Part shown: positions 54,701 through 64,000 of the stretch, in pieces | Layout: each line of letters starts with the position of its first letter | Numbering within the stretch: position 1 is the first letter of the stretch | Assembly (NCBI GenBank): GCA_029964075.1 | Contig: CM057147.1 | Span: 21,101,513-21,165,512, forward strand | Reading direction: 5' to 3' | DNA length: 64,000 nt | Source of the DNA: Patiria pectinifera | Lineage: Eukaryota; Echinodermata; Asteroidea; Valvatida; Asterinidae | Translations under genes and position numbers: made by a program | The notes under the pieces: generated by a model | The model's database searches: none | Told to the model about the DNA's origin: nothing | What the model saw: only the letters and a program-made list of their open reading frames with translations

Positions 54701-57700
54701 TTGTACCTGGCACATTGTCATAAATTCTCCATAGAGATAACACTGCCAGGGAGGCTAACATTTTTTAACAAAAACACTAACTTTAACAGAACTGAAGGCT
54801 GTGGCCGACAAGACCAAAGCTGAATTCAACATGAGCATACTTGAGACAGACAAGTCTCAAAAGAAACTGGACAGCATGTTCGAAAAGATAAACAATAAGA
54901 TCTCCGAGAGGGCTGAGGAGGAGGTTGCCAAGATCACAGCAGAGGAGAAGCTAAGGCAAGAGGCCATGACAATCTACCACGTGACTGGTGTCAGTGTCAC
55001 ATTGGTTTCCATACCCTCCTGGGTGAAATGAAAGGGCAACTGCCATAAAGCATCTTTCCCAAGGACACATCCACTGTATGTTCTACCATATGATCGAGCA
55101 AATAATTCCCCCCCCCCGGCTCTTTATTCTTTACTTTTCCCTTCTTTAGTGTCTTTTCTCCCTCATAAGTAACCTCCACTTATCATTTTTAACTGTCAAA
55201 GAAATAAGCAAAACCCGAGATACTGCAGAAATCAAGTTTCTTATGAACTAACGAACACAAGAGATGTTGTCTTTGGCTAACTATTGATATCAATGGTTTT
55301 GTTCTCCGCTGACTTCAATCTTATGAAAAGCACTGTATGGTTACTACTTTATAGAAATGTAAAGAGTATTCACAGAGGCTCGAAATTCAAACATGTAATG
55401 TTCCTGTTCAGCAGAACACAACGCTATCACTGTCATGTCCATCACAAGTCCATCTTAAGTCAATCACAAGTCATCACAAGCCCATCACAAGTCCTTCAGT
55501 CTCAAGTCAAATCAAAGCCCCGAGTCAGCTCAAAAGCTCAACTCCAGTGTTAATGTTCATCCTCTCGTGTTTGTAACTGGACTAGTGCACTGACTTGTGA
55601 TTTACTTGTGATTTGACTTGTGGCTGGAGTTATGACAGACTGGACTCCGACATTATTGCTTACCTCCGGTGTGTAGACATAGAGGGCTTGGAATCCACCA
55701 GAGATGAGGGCTCTTGCTACGAACAAAATGATCGTCAAGCCCGTCCTGTACAAAGTGTAAAATAGCAGTAATCACTAGGTGTAATAACGTAATACAATTT
55801 TTTATTTTATTTTTTAATTCTAGATACGGTAGACTGAAGCAGGCAGAAGTGCCACGTGTTGAATCTGGGGAAAAAATGTGATCTTAAATGCATATAGTTA
55901 CTTCACAAACATAATCTATAGTTGTCAAGATTGTTGAGCCTTCAAGTAATAATGTAACTGTACTCAAAATTCAGGAATATTGAACGACGTCACATTGAAC
56001 ATTCTTCATGTCATGCATACGTGTACATGTACACTAACATGCAAGGCACTGCGTGACTGCATGGGTTGACGTTTCTGTACAGATGAATGCAGGCACGTGA
56101 TCACTGTCATGACTGTACGCTCACGCGACCCCCTTCATCAATGTGTCAATGTGTACAATCTGATAAACACGGATGGTTTGTCAAACAAGAAATGAAGCAA
56201 AATTGACTGGTGTTACATAATGGCTTTGTTTCAAAACCACTGAACCGAATCCAACAAAAATTTGACGCAAGAAAGACAAACTTTTGGGCTCATCAATTCT
56301 ATAACTGAATTCGAGAATTTTCATAAATTACGAGAATTCTGTACACCCTTCAGAGGAATTTTTTTTGGGGAGACAGGATTCAGTGTAACTTTTTCCTGTG
56401 CCTGTTATCTTGGTACTTTGTAATTTGCCACTAAAGTGTCATCAAGAATGACGTCAAATGTTTTTTTATTTGTTGGGTAGGTAGTTTGCTATTCGTAATC
56501 ACTTTTGGAGACTGACTGCATTAAGGAGTGCATTAGTGGAGCAGATGGGGAAAACATTGGGGAGGTGTTCACTTTGATGATACAAGCATGGCATTTGGCA
56601 CACATTCAGAGTTTGTCATGAGAAAGATATTTGGGTATAGGGCCATCGCAGATTAGTCCTTTGAAAAATATCGGTAGAATAACAAGCAATTTTCAAAATG
56701 GCTGCCATTGCTTGTTATTCTACCCTATATTTTTAGCCAAATATCTTTCTCATGATTTACTCTGACAGTGTGCCAAATGCCAGACTAGTGTATCATCAAA
56801 TGAACAACCTCATCACCTCTCTGCTGTACTATATCAGAATTATAAAATTCAGCCATCTTTTTTCCAGCCTTTTTTATCAGCTCCTTTTTTCTGCCCTTTT
56901 TACCTGGATGGGAATTCCAATTGATTTTAGTCTGGTTTATTTTGTAATTTGTAATTGTTAAAACTTGTGGCCTGTTTTGTAGGGTTTTGTCATTTTTATC
57001 AGCCTTTCCCCCCCCCCCATCCCTTTTTACAGTTCTTTTTTCAGCCCTTTTTCAGATTTTTTTTACTTGGATGGGAATTCCAAATGTCTTTAGTCCTGTT
57101 TATACAGTTCTGGGGGTGGCCATTGTTTTGGTGCGTTTTTTCTTTTTGATGTGGAGGGGGTCTTCTTGATATTGTCCAGTTTTTGGGTTTGTTTTTTCAT
57201 TTCGGTTATCATTATCGATTTCTATCTGAATCTTTGTAATTTTACCTTAATTTGTAATCAGGGGTATGGATGAGCACATCATTTGATGACAGTTTTTTAT
57301 ACTTTTGTTCATTCCGTGACAGCCCCTGCTTGCATTTTAGATTGTACTTATGAACTGTCTAAAGATTTAAAATAAATAAAATAAATAAAATATATCAGAA
57401 TTATAAAATTACAGTCAGTACAACAGGGACAGAGAAAACAAGGGGGACCCCAAATTTATAAAAAAAAAAAACCTATGGGAACAGAGGCCGTCTCTGATTA
57501 TTCTAACCTTGAAGTGCAGATATTGAGAAGGAATATGAAGACAGAACAGAGCAGGAACTGGATGGCCATGGTCTTCTTACGACCTAGAAACTCAATCACA
57601 AGCAACGTGATCAAAATCCCTGCAAAAATAATTCAATCAGAAAAAAAAATATTTTTACAAATGAATTATAAGTAGTGTTAATTGTTAAGCAGTAGTTTAA

Positions 57701-60700
57701 CATATTAGCTCAGAGGAAAGTTAACCAGCTTCTTTAATTCGGGTGTTTCACACTGCAGTGTGCCACCGAGAGTTTGCCACGGAGAGTCCATTATTCAAGT
57801 TTACGGTCGACAAAACACGGCCCATTTGAACGAGTATCAGCAGACAACTTGAGCTAATTTGTTATAGATTGGGGCATAGCGTTCTGCCGCCTTACACAAA
57901 AAAAAGCCCATATTGATAAAAAGAAAAGATAAAAGGGCAAACAGATACTTGAATCATGCGCTTACGAAACTACTGACCGGACAAAGTAACAATTTCAAAT
58001 AGCCCACGCTGCGAATTTGCTGACCATCTCCCACAATGCACTGGAAAAAATTAACTCTCCTTGGCAACTTCTTGGGGCGCATTGCAATAGGAAACGCTCA
58101 AATTGGTGGCTTTTATATTATTATAGCAATGTTTAATCTGGAGTTTATTAATGATAAATCTTATAAACTGTATTAAAAAAAATTAAACTTCTCAAATATG
58201 TTTTTGCAAAGAGGTTGACAGATTCATTATGTTACACGCCTTTATCAATTTCAACATTTCCTTGTACAGACAATCGTAGACTTGAAATAGTGTTTAACTT
58301 CGAGAATTGTAAATATTACAAATTAAAACAAACTTATTTCAAGCTTTTACATTTAATTTACCTGGGAATTCAGCAAATGTAGTAATAAGTAGCGATGCGT
58401 AGTCACTGGTCTGAAGCGTTTGACAGTCATCAAAACATGTTTCGGTTGTCTCAACTGCATCACTGGTGGCTGAGGGGGGGGGGGAAATGTTACAAATGTA
58501 TAAATGGTTAAAAAAGTTAAAAATGTATAAATGGTCATGTATAGATCAATAATGCAAACTTGGAAATCAATCATCCATACAAAATTTTAAAGTTGGTACA
58601 TGTACATGTATATACATGCATTTTTAAAATTTCAAATTTCTTTTCCAAACAAATTTTGAAGGAATACAATGTCCTGTAACGAATAAATTTGCTTGTTGGC
58701 ATTTGCAGGCCTTTATACAGTTTTAAAAAGTGGATTTACACACTCAACAGTGTGCTCCATGCAGTTCAGAACGTTTTGAGAGAAACACTATAAACATTCA
58801 AATCTAGTGAATCATTGGAAATCATTTGGAAAAATTGGAAAGCTCATAACTAATGTAATGATAGAAAATCATCAAATAAATTTGAAAAACTGTTTTTCGT
58901 GGCGCCACTCCCAAAAAGCGTGTACATACAAACATTTAAGTTAGAACGTTATAGGATTCTTATGAGAATCTCAGTTATAAGATTCTTATAAAAGTGAGAG
59001 TACGAATCTGATAAGATTGTTGAAAATTCTTCATGTATTATTTTGGGTAGAGAAACTCTTATCTATCATGTCCGTATGAGTAAGATTGACCATATAAAAG
59101 GTTTTAAAAAATAGTTTAAGATGAGGAACGTTTTGAGAGGAAAATACATTTCAACTTTCAAGACAGAAAATCAGTTTCTAAGCATCTTTAATTATCATTT
59201 GTGAGCTTTGACTCACAAGATTCCTATAATTTTTTGTTACACGCATGTTAATGTTATAATTCTTTTAAGATAGCAAGAATGTTATAAGATTCTTAGATAC
59301 TCACTTATAAGATATGGTAGTTCTTAGATTTGCTTAGTTTTGTTACCAGATAAGGTATACAAATATCATAGATTCAAACAAGTAATATGTATGTAGAAAC
59401 ATTTAAAGGTAGCTTACATTATTTGCAGTTATCCAAAAAGTAGCCGACCAAATTACTGTTAAAAAGCTTACTTGTTTTAAACGTATTAACAACACTAAAC
59501 TCTCTGTGAAATTATATCTCCTGGCATGCTGTTACTTTTTTACGAAAGCAATAAAAAAAATTCCAACGATGTGCAACAAGTAACATATTTTTGGAAATTT
59601 CGGTTAGAAGTTGGTTTGCAATTGAGGGGATCCGTGAATGGGTACCCCCAAGCATTGACATGACCACATACGCGTGTGGTTGCTATTATTCGTCAGTTCA
59701 GTGCCTGACATCGCGTAGCTGCAATCGGCTGAATGAGAACGTGTCCCAGATGCTGATTTCAAGCGCAATTCAAAGTAGGACTTGGCAAACTGATCCTCGA
59801 ACTTCTTTTTTCTCGGAATACACAGAATTCACAGAGATAAAAATTCATCAGGTTAGTTGGTTAGCACCTGTCTAGATTTTGAGCACTTTTGCTGCTTCAA
59901 ACAAACCCAAAAAATGCAGAAATGACAACTCTATCTTTAAGACAAGTTAAGCAATATATAATCATGTTTCTTATTAAACACCGCCAAAAAAAAATACAAA
60001 AAAAGATTAATAAATGTAATAAATTTGTGCACTACTAATTACCCAGGGTAGGATTAAATTTTGCTATTTACTCCATTTATCTTTGTTGGTTTTAACATGA
60101 TCCGTGCATGCTTGTGTTTTATTATATTCCGGGTACCGCTTAATATAAACAGTTAGCCCTTAGAATTGCAGAATAAATAGACATGCTCCCACGAATCCCG
60201 GAAAAAGTTGCAGATGATATTTTTGCACAAAGGGCATGTGAAGTCATTTTGGGGTGGAACTGACCATTTTAAGGTTTTGAGATTTTTCTGAATCAGTCAC
60301 TACAGTACAAATCTACGGTATACATCACTTCGGTATAAACCTCCCAAAATATGAATATAATCCAACAAGCAGAAGTGTGTATTATTTTTGGTCAATTTAG
60401 TGGGGGGAAAAAATATGTATAGATATTTATACAAAAAACATTTCAATACTTGCGTGTATCTCATATATGGGTTGTCAGGGTTTTATCACTTAATACTTTT
60501 CCCAGGCTCGATAGGTCTCAGCACCTATGAAAATCATATTTCATTTCAGTAAGAGTTTGTAATGATTCTTAATGTGTTTTTACTGATTATTTTTATCCTG
60601 AGGCTTGTAGGGGCGGGGGTGGTTTGGGCAGTTTTGGCGAATGTGGTTTTTTTTTTTTGGTTCTTAATGTGTTTTTAAATTATCTTTCATCAGTCTCTAT

Positions 60701-63700
60701 ACAGTTTAAAATGTTGTAAGATAATTTTGTGTTCTAATCAATGGAAAGGGGATCAATGCAGCGATAGGGGCGGGGGTGATCTGTTGGTTACTCGGTTTTA
60801 ATTTCTTTGTTGTTTTGATTACACTTGAATGGTTTTAAGTGTAAATCTAGTTTAATCATTATAACTGTATTTTTTAGTGTTCTGTTTTGGAGCTTTCATC
60901 AATGTTTAGACATGTAAATTTTCCATTTTTATCTTTTAAATGGACAATCAATGAATTGAAGTGAATTGAAGCTGAAAACCTCAGAAATTTGAAAATGCCA
61001 AAACCTTAAAACAAATGTCAACTTTGTCCGGGTTTTATGGGAGCAGCTGTAGACAGCTTGTATTGTACGCTCTTATATTATTCACAATAAGAACTAACAG
61101 TTCCTTGTTGTAATGCAATCATACGCATAATTGTAAAGTTGAGAATTTGAGTGTCAACAATAACAATGTAATTAAACACAGATATATATACTTACCATCA
61201 CAATTGTAATTCTTAGAGAAAAGTTCGGTGGAAAGTAAGACAACTCCATAATACGCAAAGGCGTTCACAAACCTAACAAGAAGACAAAGGAAGTGGAATA
61301 AAATCATTCGTGATTCTAGCACAGACCAATCCAAGCACTATCACGAAGGCCCCCTTCAATGGCGAAAGCATTGTGCTAGCTATTGTTCAGATAATCCATC
61401 ACAGGGCAATTGCTTTTAGCGTATACAATGCTTCCTCCATTGAAGGGGGCCTCATGAGTGTACAGTGATCACGTGCCTGCATTTGTCTATACAGTATGTC
61501 CCCCAAAAAGTGCCCATCCAAATATTTTTGAAATAACATTTTTCATTTCGGGCGATTCACAATGCAGTGCGCCACCAAGAGTTTGCCACGAAGAAATAAG
61601 TTTTCCCAGTGCATTGTGGGAGATGGCCAACAAATTTGCAGCGTGGGACATTTGAAATTGTTCGTTTTCCGGTCAGTAGGTTTGTATGCGTATGATTCAA
61701 GTATATATTTGCCCCTTTTTTTATCAATATGGTGTATTGTGTGAGGCGGCAGAACGCAAGCCCCAATCTATGACAAATTAGCTCAAGTTGTCTACTGACA
61801 CTCGTTAAAATGGGCCGTGTTTTGTCGATCGAAAACTTGAAAAATGGACTCTCCGTGGCACACTCTTGGTGGCGGACTGCATTGTGAATCGCCCAAATCG
61901 TGCGGATACTCCTAATCTTTGGCCAAAACACCTATGAGCGTTATTTAATTTCCATCATGCCTCACTGCACAATGGTTAATGGATCACAACATTTTTGGAC
62001 ACTGTGACCAAGTTCCTTGCCTATCAACTTCAGTGTTTTGTTATGTAAGCTGTGCAAAATTCTTCATGTTGTGAAAAAGGGCTGCAGTTTGGGGATTGGA
62101 ATCATTTGCTCTTAAGCATTAAACTGTCTTCTTGCCATGATGACTGATAGCCAGGCCAAGGATTAAGAGTACATGTATTTGCACAATTAAAATTTTTCAA
62201 AATTTCTTTAGATGGACAATTTTTTGGAGACATACTGTAGTGCAGGCTAGAATAGTTGAATCTTCTACTTTCTACTAGTTTCGTCTCGTCCTCTTCTATT
62301 TCAATAACCATTTTTATAGTTCAAGTACTTTTACACATGTAAATGTAAATAACAAGTAAATTAATTTCAAACTTCAACACAGAGCATCGAAAATGCATGG
62401 ACTTCAGGCTACGAAATGAAGAAAATTGTTAATCATTCAATAATAAATAATGAATATCTCCTTGTAATGTTTTGGTTTGAAGTAGATTTACATAGTGACT
62501 TAGGATCATAAAGTAAATCAAAATTCATACGTACAGTGCTTAAATATACAGCACATTGCAATTGAAAGTTAACCCGCGAATGGGAAATTTCTCTTCACAC
62601 TGTTTCTCTTACCAGGGAATTCATTTCATTTCACAAACTGTGAAAAGAATTTCCCACAGTGGGAAAGTATTTCACGCCTTTTCACACAAGTCTGAAAACA
62701 TTTTCACAACATGTAAAATGCAGGTGTGAAAGCAAATGCTAATTCTTTTCCCAAATTTCCCAATTCATTCGCAGTGTTAACTTTCAATTGCAATGTACTG
62801 CACATGCAATGAAAACAAAATGCTTACCATATAAAAATGAGTAAACCTGTAGTTATGGCTGTCTGCCTGGTCGCAAATAAATCTGTAAAGCGCCCTCGCT
62901 GAGTCTGCATGGAAATAAAACAAGTGTCACGCAACCTTTTTTGACTCTGGATTCTATTTAACTGTCTGTGGTCCGTGAACATTTTGACGGGTTTATATTA
63001 TTTAAAATTTTCATTTGAAGACTTTATTTCCAAAACACGATGAACGCCATTTTGTTACCTTTAAGAATCTTGCTCTTTCCTGCTTGCCCAAAATCCATTA
63101 CAAAAAGTGCAAAAGAATACTGAAAAGTGAAAAATGAACTTTAGAAACAGCTGTTGTACTGTTTTTATTGTTTAAAATTTCGTAACCGTGCCAATGTTTC
63201 ACTTTTTTTCAAATGGATATGTCGCGTTTCAGAAATAAACTCTTCATTTAAACCAGAACACTCTAATAACTTCTCCTTATATTCCCTGGCATGTTTCCTG
63301 TAGGTAGGGCTGCGCCGAATACACGGAATATTGGAATATTCAATCATCCAAACAATATCCCAATTGCATTTTTTTTTATTCAAATATTTGACAAAAATGT
63401 GAGCGGTCTACAGATGATAAAAAAGTCCAAGAGGTCATTGTACAAGTGGAAATTCACTCTACACGGCCTGCCCCCGGCACTCCATCCCCCACTCCATCCC
63501 CACTCCACCACTCTATCCCCCCCCCCCCAACCCCCCCCCCCCCCCCTCTGGATCAGCTTTTTTTGTGTGGCTAAGACATATGTTTTTCCCAATGCCATTC
63601 TATGGTGAATAGCCTTAGCTGTACCAAGAGACGTGGCTTTAATAGACTCTTTACCGTTGTTTCGTCCATTTTCAGCCTGCCAGCGGGCATCGGTTTGCCG

Positions 63701-64000
63701 TTCCCATCAGCCACTTGCTTCAGGATCTCGGTCGCTTTCTCTCGATCACCACAGGCGAGGTAGTAATATGCACTTTCAGGGAAGAACTGGACCCAAAAAA
63801 ACCAAACAAAAAAAACAATAGATATAAAACTTTATCTTCAAGTAAACTTGAATCCTCGATCCTGATTGGTCGATCCATGGCAACAAGCTGTGCTACATAT
63901 AACCATGTAGCACGGCCACGGTCTGTACCGCACTCCGCGTATTGCGCTATTCCAAGATGCGGGCGCCATTCCGTACAAACATGCACGTGTAATAGGATTA
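42765..64000 (-). CDS. SV2-related (SVOP-like) major facilitator transporter, partial
   Basis: Eight in-phase exons in order of transcription: 63655-63786, 62828-62904, 61196-61272, 58362-58469, 57508-57619, 55664-55745, 54541-54630, 42765-42878. Together they code 264 residues of the C-terminal half; 5' exons lie right of the window and the short last exon left of 42765 was not found. Family blocks in order: [18 protein letters not shown] (intracellular loop), [19 protein letters not shown] (TM7 region), [23 protein letters not shown] (TM8-9 loop with the GRKK motif), FISGGFQ-type [40 protein letters not shown], and a final helix with PIETKGR, the sugar-porter-type end motif. The order and wording match vertebrate SVOP, a synaptic-vesicle 12-TM protein of unknown substrate. 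The gap 42879-54540 is an 11.7-kb intron hosting the TRIM-like genes. Confidence 0.9.
44180..44815. repeat. Dispersed repeat D copy 2, split by SINE C
   Basis: 44180-44355 and 44717-44815 match the flanks of 28300-28890. Confidence 0.6.
44356..44716 (-). mobile_element. SINE family C copy 4 with 7-bp target duplication
   Basis: Direct repeats ACTGTTG at 44349-44355 and 44717-44723. Inside: ATAATAATAAC tail, TATATGGCGC, CTCCTGGGTGGAGAGAAGCAA, and CCAGGACTCGAACCAACAACC (B box on the minus strand). Confidence 0.8.
45030..45235. repeat. Upstream flank of TRIM-like gene 1, duplicated at 50000-50150
   Basis: Shared: ACATTGTTGTTTG, GACACCCTGAT, AATCCTTACTGG, GTGTGGGTGAGT, TTTCAGTTGGAATAAA, TACTGCGCAATTTTT. 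This shows that at least about 1-1.4 kb upstream was duplicated together with the gene. Confidence 0.75.
46076..48010 (+). CDS. TRIM-like RING/B-box E3 ubiquitin ligase 1, intronless coding region
   Basis: 644 aa. RING C3HC4 at 9-51 (C9, C12, C24, H26, C29, C32, C48, C51); first B-box about 98-139; second B-box about 162-197 (CGSH start); long acidic/basic coiled coil about 200-320; C-terminal region about 400-640 with short beta-strand periods resembling the propeller ends of TRIM2/3/56/71-like proteins, without clear NHL signatures. Such proteins ubiquitinate targets in the cytosol and are often used in innate immunity. The frame is open from 45842, but I start at 46076: MASAQ is shared exactly with gene 2, and an acceptor-like TTGTACTTTAAACAG at 46024-46038 lies just upstream in both, suggesting a non-coding 5' exon. 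It lies in an intron of the minus-strand transporter. Confidence 0.9.
   Translation: MASAQQPACPICQDDIRQPRVLGCQHEFCLKCLEELLRQDPETVCLPCPVCRRVTNFAGRNVADLPVPDGSMANVSKEPGVTPIWEELSKDPSSESTCQACDENNPAISKCEDCDHLLCQECKLAHERMTLMKSHRIHMLDQSPSSGMQTGHSGEQTVIPTCGSHVSEHITDHCDTCGQLVCKLCSKVGQAHNEHSIISLDEVLDDCKQYDRELKAVADKTKAEFNMTILEADKSQKKLDSMFEKTNKKISERAEEEVAKIRAEEKKLKQEAMTVYQDRIRTLDTAQAQNKQQVAEVQQVQRTLSRCTAQASRFEAPDLKKRFLQSIQALKQKQPALVPGEILSSLDFDKCVESLGRLVLDDKPLAAEATDTLHNCVQHQREKWEQCKTEIKTYIDKNIELDINNAFSVSAFSDNQLLTAHVGDSQRMRSTPTDDSELSFTSQVTSRCADNIVVNKDDQAVILYNSTIFIYSKEDKFLHRFKPQSDIKPTCLATDDNSQIALGYKAKQAIALHSPDGSLVKRLPAPMIGNHMTIYQQRLIYTNWESKKLLAVNYDGEKVFCTDVKSPASWWGPTSLCCNSRGIIYVAVCGKWPSPGQIQRYSPDGVYMDCIIERCSAVYEITLMKDETTLVVAAKDAVKFFQRV
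48135..48509. mobile_element. PIF/Harbinger-like MITE, family H1 copy 2
   Basis: Same GGCC ends and CTCCGGTTTCTGGTATG / CATACCAGAAACCGGAG termini as 3521-3900. Flanking triplets (TTG/TGA) do not match, so the duplication has decayed or the end is shifted. It interrupts sequence that is continuous after the pseudogene at 53825-53870, so it arrived after that duplication. Confidence 0.75.
48510..51449. other. Spacer between TRIM-like genes 1 and 2
   Basis: 48520-48790 is the gene 1 downstream flank (GAGATTTTGGCCTAAAATTGC), also present at 53845-54080 and, in part, at 59400-59545. 49320-49335 is a G run. 50550-50640 is a SINE C relic (CTGTCTCAAAAGTGGTTTGATGGCCTG). No gene seen. Confidence 0.55.
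51450..53450 (+). CDS. TRIM-like RING/B-box E3 ubiquitin ligase 2, intronless coding region
   Basis: 666 aa, clearly paralogous to gene 1 over its whole length. RING ligands are complete (CPIC, then C-H, C--C, CP-C by residue 51). B-box 1 is near-identical ([14 protein letters not shown]). The second B-box is altered after its CQMC: a longer [12 protein letters not shown] segment replaces KVGQAHNE. The coiled coil is strongly conserved, and the C-terminal propeller-like part is more divergent. The end is ten residues longer than in gene 1 ([10 protein letters not shown]) because the old stop is read through. An acceptor-like TTGTACTTTACACAG precedes the start by about 35 bp, as in gene 1. Same strand and same host intron; probably a tandem duplicate. 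Confidence 0.9.
   Translation: MASAQPQTCPICQDDIRQPKVLDCQHRFCLKCLQELQRQDPETVCLPCPVCRRVTNFWGRRGADLPDGSMPNVPSEPRVTSTRGQLRKGQMTPSTCQACDENNPAISRCLDCNHLLCQECKLAHERMTLMKSHRIHMLDQSPSSGTQTRHSIKQTVIPKCGSHAGQQITAYCNTCGKAVCQMCSGSLGFRFGRLHQMHSIISLDEVLDDCKQYDRELKAVADKTRAEFNITILEAEKSEKKLDSMFEKTNMKISQKAKEEVAKIRAEEKKLKQEAMTIYRDRVRNFVSARAANSKEVAQVDHVQSTLSQCTAQASPFEAPDLKKNLLQSIQGLKQKQPLKVSESLAFLDFTECEETLGRLVLDDDLQMGLLSKAMKSLLKPHKEEKWELCQTEIKEDIEDMFLESQRSGKIAFACSVAAFSDNELVIADIESGLTKSSPTGNHPLSFTSKREIIFPNACYVSVNKEDQFVILDFHWTIKILNKEYMCLNKFQPELDSTPPTCLATDDNSLIAVGYEENAKVTLYWPDGSVFKRVSTPMIGSYLTIYQQQLIYTNHASKKLLAVSYNGAKVFSADIKSPEIWWGPTGLCCNNSRGSIYVAVCGKWPFPGQIQQYSPSCEYLGWIVERCSTVYGMTLTKDETTLVVAAREAVKFYQRVPTKRHNLGYQ
53567..53718 (+). 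pseudogene. 3' end fragment of a third TRIM-like copy
   Basis: Matches the last about 50 codons of gene 1 (ATTCAGCGACACAGCCCCGA to CATGTATAA). In the frame of gene 1, CTGATGAAAGATGAG has become CTGACCTAAGATGAG, putting TAA inside the frame. The downstream flank matches that of gene 1 before its MITE. Confidence 0.85.
54790..54985 (+). pseudogene. Coiled-coil fragment of a fourth TRIM-like copy
   Basis: Codes [20 protein letters not shown] and the following coiled-coil residues to EAMTIYH, then diverges. A one-codon-scale deletion (EEKLRQ against EEKKLKQ) is present. No RING, B-box or C-terminal part adjoins. It lies about 160 bp right of transporter exon 54541-54630. Confidence 0.85.
55430..55625. 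repeat. AATCACAAGTC repeats in both orientations
   Basis: ATCACAAGTC-type units at 55435-55510 and the reverse GACTTGTGATTT at 55585-55625 form a loose inverted arrangement. Confidence 0.65.
56562..56811. repeat. 250-bp imperfect palindrome
   Basis: Left arm GAGGTGTTCACTTTGATGAT, GGCATTTGGCACAC, TCATGAGAAAGATATTTG, GTAGAATAACAAGCAA; right arm repeats these in reverse (TTGCTTGTTATTCTAC ... CAAATATCTTTCTCATGA ... GTGTGCCAAATGCC). Foldback element in the transporter intron. Confidence 0.85.
57741..58099. mobile_element. MITE pair member 1 (GGGCGATTCACAATGCAG family)
   Basis: Inverted relative to 61550-61894. Shares TGCCACGGAGAGTCCAT, AACACGGCCCATTT, CTCCCACAATGCACTGG. Termini are decayed in this copy. 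Confidence 0.7.
59400..59550. repeat. Relic of the TRIM-like downstream flank
   Basis: TTATTTGCAGTTATCCAAAAAGTA, AAAAAGCTTACTTG and CTGGCATGCTGTTAC correspond to 48670-48790 and 53985-54070, suggesting a further lost tandem unit. Confidence 0.55.
59551..61195. other. Transporter intron, no gene recognised
   Basis: AT-rich. The open frame 59591-59875 has no family resemblance. Nearby 58930-59300 holds degenerate TAAGATTCTTAT words. Confidence 0.45.
61346..61452. mobile_element. Short MITE, AGGCCCCCTTCAATGG ends, copy 2
   Basis: Same ends as 38467-38530 and the same right flank (CTCATG-GTGTACAGTGA), so the repeat unit extends beyond the inverted ends. Confidence 0.65.
61550..61894. mobile_element. 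MITE pair member 2, intact ends
   Basis: Inverted termini GGGCGATTCACAATGCAGTG / CACTGCATTGTGAATCGCCC-like (GGACTGCATTGTGAATCGCCC at the right), about 40 bp. Inverted relative to 57741-58099. Confidence 0.8.
62549..62799. mobile_element. 250-bp MITE, CAGCACATTGCAATTGAAAG ends
   Basis: Termini CAGCACATTGCAATTGAAAG / CTTTCAATTGCAATGTACTG, one mismatch in about 24 bp. The interior is rich in TTTCCCA and TTTCACA words. In the intron next to transporter exon 62828-62904. Confidence 0.8.

Noticed and set aside
63475..63547. C-run region as a regulatory quadruplex site
   Set aside because: Simple mononucleotide runs of this kind recur at many places here (15696, 43686, 45644, 49321, 58474), and nothing ties this one to a gene signal.

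Overview
The window looks like nuclear DNA of an invertebrate deuterostome. I favour an echinoderm such as a sea star, with cephalochordate or hemichordate as alternatives. This is inferred from small exons with GT-AG introns, one AP-1/2 beta-type gene, an expanding family of intronless RING/B-box genes, and dense tRNA-derived SINEs and MITEs. Nothing in the window fixes the species.

Layout: (1) 1-1413, plus strand: the last two exons of a flavin amine oxidase (polyamine-oxidase type), running in from the left edge. (2) 4429-13550, minus strand: a complete nine-coding-exon PEX12 gene (351 aa), convergent with the oxidase. A young non-autonomous LTR retrotransposon (10352-12652) with a coding minisatellite sits in its second intron. 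(3) 14342-14610: a probable shared promoter between PEX12 and the next gene. (4) 15894-34520, plus strand: a complete 17-coding-exon AP-1/AP-2 beta-adaptin gene (993 aa by splicing the exons given). Its hinge has a GFGAAPA repeat. The intron before the first ear exon holds about nine 131-bp tandem copies of the acceptor plus exon start. A crippled copy of a later exon lies downstream. (5) 34521-42764: no gene recognised; MITEs, a 100-bp tandem array and a 408-bp palindrome. (6) 42765 to beyond 64000, minus strand: an SV2-related (SVOP-like) major-facilitator transporter. Eight exons are visible; the first and last exons are not. (7) Inside its largest intron, on the plus strand: two intact intronless TRIM-like E3 ligase genes (46076-48010 and 51450-53450) and two broken fragments of the same family (53567 and 54790).

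The genes are ordinary eukaryotic housekeeping or accessory loci and do not form one pathway: peroxisomal import, clathrin-coated vesicle formation, polyamine or other amine oxidation, solute transport, and ubiquitin ligation. The interest lies in the repeats: nested insertions with readable target-site duplications, exon-derived tandem arrays, and host-in-intron gene nesting.

Exon limits were set by hand from GT-AG signals, reading-phase continuity and recalled family conservation. Phases close exactly for PEX12 (1056 nt) and beta-adaptin (2982 nt). No alignment or search was run.
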